A DNA stretch of 14,280 nucleotides from an uncultured Clostridium sp. (lineage in GTDB: Bacteria > Bacillota > Clostridia > Lachnospirales > Lachnospiraceae), in the NCBI GenBank assembly GCA_900553925.1, contig USFH01000043.1:1-14280 (forward strand), written 5' to 3'. A program made the position numbers and the translations under genes. Under the pieces are notes generated by a model that saw only the letters and a list, made by a program, of their open reading frames with translations, did no database searches and had not been told where the DNA came from. Below, in pieces: positions 7,187 to 14,280 of the stretch; position 1 is the first letter of the stretch; the number at the start of each line of letters is the position of its first letter.

Positions 7187-8794
7187 TTGCAGGAACCATT
7201 GGATGTGAAAGCAAAACATCATGATGATAAGGAACATGAGAAGTTGCGATATGGACATCAGAATAAAGCGAAGTCTGTTTATATCACGAAGATTGCCATT
7301 GTTGTATTTACGCTGATTCTGCAGATCTTTTTCTGGGTATTTCTGTATGGAATTGCCAAGAATTATATGATCTACTGGAAGACGCTTGCGTTGCTGCTTT
7401 CGGCATCGGTCGTTCTGTATATCGTCAATAAACAGGAGAATCCTGCGTATAAGCTGACGTGGATTCTGCTTATGGCAGTTACGCCGATCTTAGGTGGCGC
7501 GCTATATATCGCAATCGCAGGCAACCGGACGCGCATGAAGTTTATCCGGGATGCGCAGAAAAATCATCTCGATACATTTCAGTATATGCCAAGTGATAAG
7601 AGCCGGCAGCGGGAGATCCGGAAGCTCAGCCAGAGTGCGAGTGTGCAATCGACGTATATCTCGAAGACGGCCGGATATCCGGTCTACAAGAATACAGTCG
7701 TGAAGTATTTCCCACTTGGCGAGGATAATTTTGCGAAGCTTGTGGAAGAATTAAACAATGCAAAACATTTTATATTCATGGAATATTTTATTATCAAGCA
7801 GGGCGAGATGTGGGATACGATCTTGGAAATCATGGAGCGAAAGGCGAAGGAAGGCGTGGATGTACGTCTGATCTACGATGATTTTGGCTGCTCGATGTGG
7901 ATTCCGTCCCGATTTATTAAGGATATGAGGGAGAAGGGAATCAAGGTTGCCGCATTTAACCCGATCGGACCGTTCTTTAACCTGCGGCAGAACAACCGTG
8001 ACCACCGGAAGATTACGGTTATTGACGGATATGTGGGATTTACCGGGGGAATCAATCTCGCGGACGAATATATCAACAAGAAATCACGGTTCGGACATTG
8101 GAAGGACACCGGTATCATGCTGAAGGGTGAAGCGGTGTGGAATCTTACACTGATGTTCCTTCAGACATGGCTGATGTTAACCGGAGAGAAGGACGATTAT
8201 TCTTCGTATTCGCCGGAGAAACATCAGGAGATTGCATTTTTCTCGGATGGCTACATACAGCCATATGGAGATACGCCTGTGGACAATGAAATCGTCGGCG
8301 AGAATATCTACCTGAATATGATCAACAAGGCAAAGCATTATGTGTATATTACAACGCCGTATCTGATTATCGACAATGAGATGGTAACCGCGCTGACACT
8401 TGCGGCAAAAAGCGGGATCGATGTGCGGATCATCACACCTGGCATTCCGGATAAGAAACTGGTGTATCTGGTGACCCAGTCGTATTATTACCAGCTGATT
8501 GAAGCGGGGGTGAAGATCTATCAGTATACGCCGGGCTTTATTCATGCGAAGACGGTAGTTGTGGATGATAAGGTTGCGACGGTCGGAACGATTAATTTTG
8601 ACTATCGGAGTCTGTATCTGCATTTTGAATGTGGCGTCTGGATGTTCAACAGCAGAGTCATCTATGAAATTAAGGAAGACTATATGCTCACACTTGCGAA
8701 GTGTGATGAAGTGACGTTGGAGGAGATCCGGAAGACAAGTAAAATGAAGATGTTCGGACAGAGCCTGCTGCGGTTGGTGGCACCGCTTCTGTAG
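7187..8794 (+). CDS. cls: Cardiolipin synthase (phospholipase D superfamily), TTG start
   Basis: This 535-residue membrane enzyme makes cardiolipin, normally from two phosphatidylglycerol molecules. It has two HKD motifs of the phospholipase D superfamily: HRKITVID at 273-280 and HAKTVVVD at 453-460, each followed by the usual Gly and Asn positions (GFTGGIN, TVGTIN). The N-terminus has hydrophobic segments at about 33-55, 62-80 and 90-111, which anchor it in the membrane, and the length is normal for bacterial Cls. The gene uses a TTG start and begins with a His/Asp/Lys-rich cytoplasmic stretch before the first membrane segment. It lies 59 bases after the methyltransferase and 66 before the TetR gene, with no terminator on either side. 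Other PLD-type transferases are a less likely alternative. Confidence 0.95.
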   Translation: MQEPLDVKAKHHDDKEHEKLRYGHQNKAKSVYITKIAIVVFTLILQIFFWVFLYGIAKNYMIYWKTLALLLSASVVLYIVNKQENPAYKLTWILLMAVTPILGGALYIAIAGNRTRMKFIRDAQKNHLDTFQYMPSDKSRQREIRKLSQSASVQSTYISKTAGYPVYKNTVVKYFPLGEDNFAKLVEELNNAKHFIFMEYFIIKQGEMWDTILEIMERKAKEGVDVRLIYDDFGCSMWIPSRFIKDMREKGIKVAAFNPIGPFFNLRQNNRDHRKITVIDGYVGFTGGINLADEYINKKSRFGHWKDTGIMLKGEAVWNLTLMFLQTWLMLTGEKDDYSSYSPEKHQEIAFFSDGYIQPYGDTPVDNEIVGENIYLNMINKAKHYVYITTPYLIIDNEMVTALTLAAKSGIDVRIITPGIPDKKLVYLVTQSYYYQLIEAGVKIYQYTPGFIHAKTVVVDDKVATVGTINFDYRSLYLHFECGVWMFNSRVIYEIKEDYMLTLAKCDEVTLEEIRKTSKMKMFGQSLLRLVAPLL

Positions 8795-8860
8795 AAGATG
8801 CGGAGATTGCATAGGTGTGGGTAGTTCAAAAGGATAGGAAACAGAGAAGGAAGGATAAGT

Positions 8861-9433
8861 ATGCAGCCAAAAGGGAAAAGAGAAACAACGGATGAACTGC
8901 TTGCAAGAAGCTTTAAGGAGCTGCTCTGCAAACTGCCGATGGAGAAAATTACGATTAAGGATATCACGGATAAGGCGGGCGTGATCCGGCCAACATTCTA
9001 TAATCATTTTTCGGACAAATACGCGCTTTTGGAGTATATTGTCCGGCATGACCTGCTTGCACCGATCAAGCCGCTTTTGATGAATGATATGATACAGGAA
9101 GGACTGACGTTGCTGTTCTCGAATATCCAGAATGACCGGAGCTTTTACGAGCGTGCTGTCTGCATAGAGGGGCAGAATTCGTTTGAAAGCATTGCACGAA
9201 GCGAGGTCTCAAAGCTTTTGTTAGACATAATTGATCAGAAGAAACAGGGTAAGAATCACAAATACCCATGGCTTGACCGTCAGATTATTGCCGAATACTA
9301 CGCAAACTCCATGTGCTATGTGGCGATTGCGTGGATCAAACGGGATTATATGATTGCACCGAAGGATTTGTCGGAGATTTATAAATATTTGACGAAATCC
9401 TCTATGATGGATGTATTGAATGAACTTGTTTAA
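8861..9433 (+). CDS. TetR/AcrR-family transcriptional regulator
   Basis: The 190-residue protein has the N-terminal TetR DNA-binding domain: helix-turn-helix at about 31-50 with KITIKDITDKAGVIRPTFY, and the conserved TFYNHFSDKYAL (45-56). The C-terminal domain is variable, as usual, and ends with a helix pattern (YANSMCYVAIAWIKRDYM) seen in the TetR group related to DhaS. AGGAAGG (8848-8854) precedes the ATG. It probably represses a nearby target when no ligand is bound. The best candidate is the MMPL transporter and xxxLxxG pair that starts 221 bases downstream on the same strand. TetR genes often neighbour export systems, but control of cardiolipin synthase just upstream is also possible. 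The ligand cannot be read from sequence. Confidence 0.92.
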   Translation: MQPKGKRETTDELLARSFKELLCKLPMEKITIKDITDKAGVIRPTFYNHFSDKYALLEYIVRHDLLAPIKPLLMNDMIQEGLTLLFSNIQNDRSFYERAVCIEGQNSFESIARSEVSKLLLDIIDQKKQGKNHKYPWLDRQIIAEYYANSMCYVAIAWIKRDYMIAPKDLSEIYKYLTKSSMMDVLNELV

Positions 9434-9485
9434 GATAAGATGTGTTTTTGTCAAGAGGGAATTTGAGATAAAAGATATAAATTAG

Positions 9486-9541
9486 CTATACACGAACGCA
9501 CGGATGTCAATATAATTATACAAAAGAATAGGTCTGTATAG
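9486..9541. promoter_or_regulatory. Candidate operator region with three TATACA half-sites
   Basis: TATACA occurs at 9487-9492 and 9517-9522 and in the opposite direction at 9535-9540 (TGTATA). The outer pair extends to CTATACA/TGTATAG (9486-9492, 9535-9541). The inner pair forms TATACA-N12-TGTATA, and all three overlap or flank the candidate promoter. This fits an operator for a dimeric repressor such as the TetR protein encoded just upstream. The evidence is pattern only, and the region is AT-rich. Confidence 0.35.
9487..9516 (+). promoter_or_regulatory. Candidate promoter upstream of the terminator and MMPL gene
   Basis: A perfect TATAAT (9511-9516) lies 18 bases after TATACA (9487-9492), which matches four of six bases of a -35. 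The TATAAT is part of the palindrome TATAATTATA (9511-9520). Transcription would begin near 9523 and meet the terminator at 9557-9595 before reaching the MMPL gene. Confidence 0.45.
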
Positions 9542-9556
9542 AAACACAATACATTT

Positions 9557-9595
9557 AAAAGAGATTGAATGTTCCATATATTCAATCTCTTTTTT
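9557..9595 (+). terminator. Intrinsic terminator between tetR and the MMPL gene
   Basis: A perfect 14-bp inverted repeat (AAAAGAGATTGAAT at 9557-9570, ATTCAATCTCTTTT at 9580-9593) has a 9-base loop and a T-run to 9595. It lies 123 bases after the tetR stop and 59 bases before the MMPL start. It may end the methyltransferase-cls-tetR message, act as an attenuator for the MMPL gene, or both. The A-rich left arm could also give weak termination on the minus strand. Confidence 0.88.
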
Positions 9596-9654
9596 ATTAT
9601 AGGGTTGCAACAAAGAAAGAATCAAGAATGAAAAGAAAGAAAGGTGGATGAATC

Positions 9655-11745
9655 GTGATTCGATTTGGAAAGTGGGTAGTAAAACATAGAAGTCTGATTC
9701 TGATAATCGGTATTCTCTTACTGATTCCGTCAGCCTTCGGATATTTTCATACCCGTGTAAACTACGACATTTTGAACTATCTCCCGGACGAGATTGATAC
9801 AATGAAAGGCCAGGAGATTATGGTGGATGAATTTGGAACCGGTGCATTTTCCATGTGCGTCGTCGAAGGAATGTCCGACAAAGACATCTCCAAGATGCGG
9901 AAGGAAATGTGTAAGGTGGACGGAGTAAAGGATGTATTATGGTATGATTCCTTCCTTGATCTGTCCGTACCGGTGGAGATGCTTCCGGACAGCATCAAGG
10001 ATGTGTTCATCAACAAGGATGCGGACTCCACGATCCTGTTTGTTCTGTATCCGAATTCCATCTCAGCCGATGAGACGATGGATGCCATCGAGAACTTACG
10101 TAAGGTTATGAATAAGCAGTGTTACCTCTCCGGTATGTCTGCAGTCGTAACAGATACGAAGAACCTGTCGAACAAGGAGACACCAATCTATGTACTGATC
10201 GCGGTCATCCTTTCAACGATTGTCCTTGCACTTGCAATGGACTCGGCGATCATCCCGGTATTCTTCCTGCTTAGTATCGGCATGGCGATCGTATATAACT
10301 TAGGTACCAACGTGTTCAAGGGAGAAATCTCCTATGTCACACAGGCGTTGGCAGCAGTCTTGCAGCTCGGTGTCACAATGGACTACTCCATCTTCCTGTG
10401 GCACAGCTACGAAGAGAAGCAGCAGGTATATCCGGGCGAGAAGGGGCGTGCGATGGCGCATGCGATCTCAAACACGATATCTTCGGTTGTCGGCAGTTCC
10501 ATCACAACGGTGGCAGGCTTCATTGCTCTGTGCTTCATGAGCTTCACACTTGGTATGGACTTAGGTGTTGTTATGGCAAAAGGTGTTGTGTTCGGCGTAA
10601 TCTGTTGTGTAACGGTTCTTCCATCTATGATTTTGATATTTGATAACGCAATCGAGAAGACAAAACACAAGGTTATCCTTCCGGATCTGTCCGGTATTTC
10701 AAAATGGGTAACACAGCATTTTTACATATTCCTGATTTTGTTCTTCGTGCTGATCGGACCTGCTGTTTACGGTTACACACACAACACCGTATATTATGAC
10801 CTGGCAGGTACACTTCCGGAGAGTCTGGAGAGTATCACAGCGAACAACAAACTGGAAGAGCAGTATCACATGGGTGCAACCCACATGGTGCTTCTGGATG
10901 CGAACACATCGACAAAGGATGTTGTAAAGATGACAAAGGAAATGGAGAAGGTAGACGGTGTCAAGGCAGTGCTTGGACTTGACAGCATCGTCGGTTCTAC
11001 GATTCCAAAGGATATGCTTCCGGATCAGATCCGTGAAGTGTTCGAGAGTGGTAAATATAAGATGCTTTTGATCATGTCGGAATACAAGGTCGCTTCGGAT
11101 GAAGTAAATGCGCAGTGTGATACCTTGAAGCAGATGGTCAAGGATTGTGATGAAAATGGTATGCTGATCGGTGAAGCACCATGTACGAAGGATCTGATCG
11201 AGATCACAGATGAGGATTTCAAGATGGTAAGTGCCGTATCCATCGGCGTTATCTTTATAATCATTGCATTTGTATTTAAGTCGATATCACTTCCAATCAT
11301 TCTGGTCGCTGTTATCGAGTTCGCAATCTTCATCAACATGGGTATTCCTACCTACACGAAGACGGCGATTCCGTTTATCGCTTCTATCGTAATCGGTACG
11401 ATCCAGCTTGGTGCGACGGTCGATTATGCGATCCTGATGACGAACAAATATAAGCGTGCAAGACATAACGGCCTTGAGAAGAAAGAAGCGGTCATCGAAG
11501 GAATGAAGGGCTCTGTACAGTCCATCATTGTCAGTGCATTGAGCTTCTTCGCCGCAACATTCGGTGTTGGTATGTATTCAAACATTGATATGATCAGTTC
11601 CCTGTGTACACTGATGGCACGTGGCGCGTTGATCAGTATGGTAGTTGTTATTCTCTTACTTCCAACCATGTTCATGATCTTCGATAAGGTGATCATTCAT
11701 ACAAGTGCTGGATTTATCAATAAGGAAAAGCGGGCAGAGCAGTAA
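9655..11745 (+). CDS. MMPL/RND-superfamily transporter
   Basis: This 696-residue membrane protein has the two-fold layout of RND-superfamily MMPL proteins. TM1 (about 12-31) is followed by an outside loop and five helices (about 177-328); the second half repeats this with TM7 (about 355-374), a loop and five helices (about 523-676). The Asp-Tyr motif of proton-coupled MmpL3-type proteins appears in the fourth helix of each half: GVTMDYSIFL (D243) and GATVDYAILM (D590). The outside loops also match each other (MLPDSIKDVF at 109-118, MLPDQIREVF at 454-463). It starts with GTG 9655 after AAGGTGG (9641-9647); the ATG at 9648 is in another frame. The family exports lipids, drugs or other hydrophobic molecules. 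It probably shares a message with the xxxLxxG gene 87 bases downstream. The substrate is unknown. Confidence 0.92.
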   Translation: MIRFGKWVVKHRSLILIIGILLLIPSAFGYFHTRVNYDILNYLPDEIDTMKGQEIMVDEFGTGAFSMCVVEGMSDKDISKMRKEMCKVDGVKDVLWYDSFLDLSVPVEMLPDSIKDVFINKDADSTILFVLYPNSISADETMDAIENLRKVMNKQCYLSGMSAVVTDTKNLSNKETPIYVLIAVILSTIVLALAMDSAIIPVFFLLSIGMAIVYNLGTNVFKGEISYVTQALAAVLQLGVTMDYSIFLWHSYEEKQQVYPGEKGRAMAHAISNTISSVVGSSITTVAGFIALCFMSFTLGMDLGVVMAKGVVFGVICCVTVLPSMILIFDNAIEKTKHKVILPDLSGISKWVTQHFYIFLILFFVLIGPAVYGYTHNTVYYDLAGTLPESLESITANNKLEEQYHMGATHMVLLDANTSTKDVVKMTKEMEKVDGVKAVLGLDSIVGSTIPKDMLPDQIREVFESGKYKMLLIMSEYKVASDEVNAQCDTLKQMVKDCDENGMLIGEAPCTKDLIEITDEDFKMVSAVSIGVIFIIIAFVFKSISLPIILVAVIEFAIFINMGIPTYTKTAIPFIASIVIGTIQLGATVDYAILMTNKYKRARHNGLEKKEAVIEGMKGSVQSIIVSALSFFAATFGVGMYSNIDMISSLCTLMARGALISMVVVILLLPTMFMIFDKVIIHTSAGFINKEKRAEQ

Positions 11746-11832
11746 GATATTTTGAAGAAGATCGGGCACAGTTGGAAATAGACTTAATCAACCATATTGG
11801 AAAAGGATGGAATATAGGAAGGAGATTATATT

Positions 11833-14022
11833 ATGAAACATTTAAATAAGAACGAATGGAAGAAAACGACAAAATATATTGCAGGTTCGACCGGCGCGGT
11901 TGCACTTGCGGTTGCTTCCTGTGTCGCAGGTATCACAGGTACCGGCACAGATGTTGCAAAGCACGACAAGGAGTATCTGGCAGGCGATGACAAGGCAAGC
12001 GATACAGACGCAACAACGATCATGAACACCGATGATCTGGCAGATCAGCTCGCAGATAACGTAAACCTCAAAGAGAAAGATGTTGATAAGGATGAGACCG
12101 TCTATGTATTCGCCAAGGCAAATGGTGACGTGGACAATATCCTGGTCAACGAGACTTTGAAGAACCGCGACAAGAACGATAAGATCGAGGACACAACCGA
12201 TCTGAAGGATATCGTAAATGTCAAGGGTGACGAGACATTTACACAGAACGGAAACAAGATTACATGGGACGCTGCCGGAAATGAGATCAGCTATCAGGGT
12301 ACAACCGATAAGCAGCTTCCGGTCTCTGTAAAGGCAACTTATTATCTCGATGGAAATGAGATCTCGCCGGAAGACCTAGCAGGTAAGAGCGGTAAGGTAA
12401 AGATCCGTCTGGATTACACAAGCAATGAGACTGTTACGAAAGATGTAAATGGCAAGGATGAGGATATCTCCGTACCATTCATAGCAGTATCCGGCATGGT
12501 GCTCGGCGATAACTTCACGAACATTCAGGTAACAAATGGTAAGTACCTCGCACAGGGCGAGAGCAACATCGTGGTTGGTTATGCAGTTCCCGGCCTTGAC
12601 AGTGGCGTGAAGGACGCCGCCAAGGATCTTGATACAGAGATTCCGGATTATGTAGAGGTAAGTGCAGATGTGACAGATTTCTCGCTCGATATGACAGTGA
12701 CAATGTTAGTCAATGGTTCTGAGATGGACTACTCCGGCGATCTGGATCTGACAGATCTGGATGATCTGACAGAGGCTCTGAGCAGTGCCGGTAATCAGTT
12801 AGCTGATGGCTCCGGCGAGCTTTCCGATGGCGCCGGTCAGGTGTCCGAAGGTGCCGGAACACTGGCAAGCAAGATGGGTGATCTGACAACGGGTGCTGGT
12901 AGCCTGAAGGCAGGTATGGAAACTCTGTCAAGCTCATCCGGTGATCTGGCAAGTGGTGTTGCAGTCATTGACCAGAGTGCACAGTCCATTGCAAATGGTA
13001 TCAATACATTAGATACAGCTGTAAATACAAAGATGACCGCTGAGGAGCAGGCAGCCGTTGCACAGCAGGCAGGTACGCAGGTGGCTGCTCAGCTTGCAAA
13101 GGGAACAGATATGTACAACACCATTTATAACGGTGCTGTATCAGCTTATCAGAATAACATGACAAGCGCTTCGGATCAGCTGTATGCATCATATACTACA
13201 GCGAATCCTGATACAGGAGTATCTCTGTTAGAACAGATGCAGGGAGCTATACTGGCACAAGGTGCGTCGGCGCAAGCACAGACAGCTGCGCAGGAAGCAT
13301 ATAATAATGCAAAGGATAATGGCCTTGATGAAGCAAGTGCTCAGGCGGCCATGGCGACAGCTTTTGGCTCAGCATATATGTCTTATGCCAAAAAACCAGA
13401 CAATGTAGCATATGCAAAAGCGGCTGCAGAGAAGGCTTTGAAGGATTTGGCTGCAAAGACAACATCCGGAATCGCGGCACAGGGAGCAGACGCCATTGGA
13501 AACTCGGTTGTCGCTGCATGTACACAGGCAGCTTCTCAGGCAGCAGGTGCTGCAGCCGTACAGGGTGCGGAGACAGCAAAGGCAACGATTGCTTCCCAGA
13601 TTGAAGCAACACAGGCAAACGGCTATAGCTTAGTAAGCGGTGCGAATGCACTTGCGAAGGGAACATCTACATTAGCAGGATCAGTTCCGGCATTGAAGGA
13701 TGGTATCAGCCAGTTAGTAAATGGTGCAAACGCCCTTGCGAGTGGCGCTGGTCAGTTGAAGAACGGCGCATCAACACTTGCAGATGGAGCTTCTCAGGTA
13801 GCTGATGGTGCAGGCACATTGAACGAAAGCCTTGTATCTCTGAACAACGATGCAATCAAGAAGATGGTAAGCGCATACAATGGTGATGTGAAGGATTCTG
13901 TTGCAAGACTGCAGGCAGCTATGGAAGCCGCAACCGAGTATGACAGCTTCGGTGGTAAGTCTGACGATGCAGCAGGCGTAACAAAATTCATTATTAAGAC
14001 AGCGGCTATATCTGCTGATTAA
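11833..14022 (+). CDS. Secreted or lipid-anchored xxxLxxG heptad-repeat protein (YhgE/Pip-EsaA stalk-like)
   Basis: The 729-residue protein has a lysine-rich start and a hydrophobic segment with VASC at 27-30, which fits a lipobox and so a possible lipoprotein; an uncleaved anchor is the alternative. Residues 40-318 are a beta-rich, Asp-rich region. Then come xxxLxxG heptads at about 319-397 (LADGSGELSDGAGQVSEGAG), an alanine-rich helical segment at about 398-597, and a second heptad block at about 598-670. The end has EYDSFGGKSDDAAG and VTKFIIKT (from 702). This matches the X-X-X-Leu-X-X-Gly repeat family known from the extracellular stalks of YhgE/Pip and EsaA, but the membrane helices of those proteins are absent. 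The start is supported by GGAAGGAG just upstream. It follows the MMPL gene by 87 bases and is probably its outside partner; the role is inferred from context. Confidence 0.85.
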   Translation: MKHLNKNEWKKTTKYIAGSTGAVALAVASCVAGITGTGTDVAKHDKEYLAGDDKASDTDATTIMNTDDLADQLADNVNLKEKDVDKDETVYVFAKANGDVDNILVNETLKNRDKNDKIEDTTDLKDIVNVKGDETFTQNGNKITWDAAGNEISYQGTTDKQLPVSVKATYYLDGNEISPEDLAGKSGKVKIRLDYTSNETVTKDVNGKDEDISVPFIAVSGMVLGDNFTNIQVTNGKYLAQGESNIVVGYAVPGLDSGVKDAAKDLDTEIPDYVEVSADVTDFSLDMTVTMLVNGSEMDYSGDLDLTDLDDLTEALSSAGNQLADGSGELSDGAGQVSEGAGTLASKMGDLTTGAGSLKAGMETLSSSSGDLASGVAVIDQSAQSIANGINTLDTAVNTKMTAEEQAAVAQQAGTQVAAQLAKGTDMYNTIYNGAVSAYQNNMTSASDQLYASYTTANPDTGVSLLEQMQGAILAQGASAQAQTAAQEAYNNAKDNGLDEASAQAAMATAFGSAYMSYAKKPDNVAYAKAAAEKALKDLAAKTTSGIAAQGADAIGNSVVAACTQAASQAAGAAAVQGAETAKATIASQIEATQANGYSLVSGANALAKGTSTLAGSVPALKDGISQLVNGANALASGAGQLKNGASTLADGASQVADGAGTLNESLVSLNNDAIKKMVSAYNGDVKDSVARLQAAMEAATEYDSFGGKSDDAAGVTKFIIKTAAISAD
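12787..13023 (+). repeat. First xxxLxxG heptad block
   Basis: Residues 319-397 of the xxxLxxG protein contain about ten heptads of pattern xxxLxxG or xxxxxxG, such as NQLADGSGELSDGAGQVSEG. The spacing places Leu and Gly on one face of a long helix, as in YhgE/EsaA-type coiled-coil stalks. Confidence 0.85.
13624..13842 (+). repeat. Second xxxLxxG heptad block
   Basis: Residues 598-670 contain a second heptad run (SLVSGANALAKGTSTLAGSV, later NALASGAGQLKNGASTLADG). With the first block and the alanine-rich segment between them, the layout suggests an antiparallel helical hairpin: up, tip, and down. Confidence 0.85.
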
Positions 14023-14027
14023 TATAG

Positions 14028-14045
14028 ATTGGTTTATAAACCAAT
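14028..14045. promoter_or_regulatory. Perfect 18-bp palindrome after the last gene
   Basis: ATTGGTTTATAAACCAAT is an exact dyad, five bases after the stop codon. It has no T-run behind it, so it is a poor terminator alone. It could be a protein-binding site (the size fits a TetR dimer), a 3' stabilising hairpin, or half of a double terminator with the next hairpin. No second copy was seen in the regulatory region at 9434-9654. Confidence 0.5.
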
Positions 14046-14058
14046 TCTTCTCCCCCGC

Positions 14059-14101
14059 AAAACGCGTCGGCTTATGCCGGCGCGTTTTCTTATGCTTTTT
14101 T
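14059..14101 (+). terminator. Intrinsic terminator ending the MMPL-xxxLxxG unit
   Basis: A 13-bp stem with one G-U wobble (AAAACGCGTCGGC at 14059-14071, GCCGGCGCGTTTT at 14076-14088) has a TTAT loop. The T-rich stretch after it continues to a six-T run at 14096-14101. The GC-rich core and flanking A/T runs make it effective in either direction. Confidence 0.88.
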
Positions 14102-14106
14102 GTCTG

Positions 14107-14280
14107 GGAAGCAAGCAGGCAGGAGCAAAATGTCAAAAAACCGGAAGATTACTCCAAGTGTAAAGTAATAGGAAATAAGCGTGTAGGAGTAAAATGTCGA
14201 AAAACCGGAAGATTGCTCCAAGTGTAAAGTAATAGGAATCAAGCGTGTAGGAGCAAAGTGCCAAAAAACCGGAAGATCAC
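14107..14280. repeat. 64-bp intergenic tandem repeats, array continues beyond the window
   Basis: Units start at 14107, 14171 and 14235, exactly 64 bases apart; the third is cut at the window end after 46 bases. Units one and two differ at about eight positions. The whole 64 bases are conserved, so there are no spacers. The period is not a multiple of three and no reading frame runs through, so it is non-coding. Each junction contains an inverted repeat: TTACTCC (14149-14155) with GGAGTAA (14186-14192), and TTGCTCC (14213-14219) with GGAGCAA (14250-14256). Confidence 0.88.

Noticed and set aside
8177..9049. Minus-strand open frame (290 codons) across cls and tetR
   Set aside because: It crosses two well-supported plus-strand genes and their gap, and its translation has no recognisable motif.
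9628..9651. Tiny leader peptide (7 codons) before the MMPL gene
   Set aside because: It has no convincing ribosome binding site of its own and its content is just the purine-rich site region; chance is more likely.
9648..9689. Out-of-frame ATG overlapping the MMPL start
   Set aside because: It abuts the AAGGTGG with no spacing and stops after 13 codons; GTG 9655 is in frame with the full protein and correctly spaced.
14107..14280. CRISPR array (64-base period is near a typical repeat plus spacer)
   Set aside because: The full 64 bases are conserved between units, with no variable spacer portion, and no cas gene is present in the window.

Overview
The window looks like chromosomal DNA from a low-to-mid GC Gram-positive anaerobe of the Clostridia, most likely the family Lachnospiraceae. 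The grounds are purine-rich AGGAGG-type ribosome binding sites, GTG and TTG starts, intrinsic terminators, a zinc-ribbon Ser/Thr kinase with an HRDISPDN catalytic loop, a BMP-domain fusion of a kind I recall from that family, a long citrate synthase, and an MMPL transporter paired with an xxxLxxG heptad-repeat protein. The assignment rests on recalled family resemblance, not on a search. All genes supported here lie on the plus strand.

Layout. (1) 1-2160: the 3' part of a BMP (PnrA-like) ligand-binding fusion protein whose start lies upstream of the window, then a small metallophosphoesterase 5 bases later. (2) 2202-6138: a strong-looking extended -10 promoter, a receptor-type Ser/Thr kinase (cytoplasmic zinc ribbon and kinase, one membrane span, two copies of an unrecognised extracellular domain), then citrate synthase 12 bases downstream, closed by a clear terminator. 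(3) 6139-9433: an AT-rich leader, an RlmI-like SAM methyltransferase, cardiolipin synthase (TTG start) and a TetR-family regulator, with no terminator between them. (4) 9434-9654: a regulatory region with TATACA half-sites, a TATAAT box and an intrinsic terminator lying between the regulator and the next gene. (5) 9655-14101: an MMPL/RND-type transporter and a secreted or lipid-anchored xxxLxxG (YhgE/EsaA-stalk-like) protein, ended by an 18-bp perfect palindrome and a strong terminator. (6) 14107-14280: non-coding 64-bp tandem repeats running off the right edge.

How the genes may work together. The TetR regulator, MMPL transporter and xxxLxxG protein look like one envelope or export module: the regulator probably controls the pair, and the xxxLxxG protein is a candidate extracellular partner of the transporter. 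Kinase and citrate synthase are probably co-transcribed, which would place a surface-sensing kinase with the entry step of the TCA/glutamate branch. Upstream, the BMP fusion and phosphoesterase form a tight pair that suggests nucleoside- or nucleotide-linked signalling. No mobile element, CRISPR array, tRNA or rRNA is visible.

The best candidates for something undescribed are the kinase with its duplicated extracellular domain, the transporter plus xxxLxxG module, the possible attenuator or small RNA at 9487-9595, and the 64-bp repeats, which show a compensatory base-pair change.
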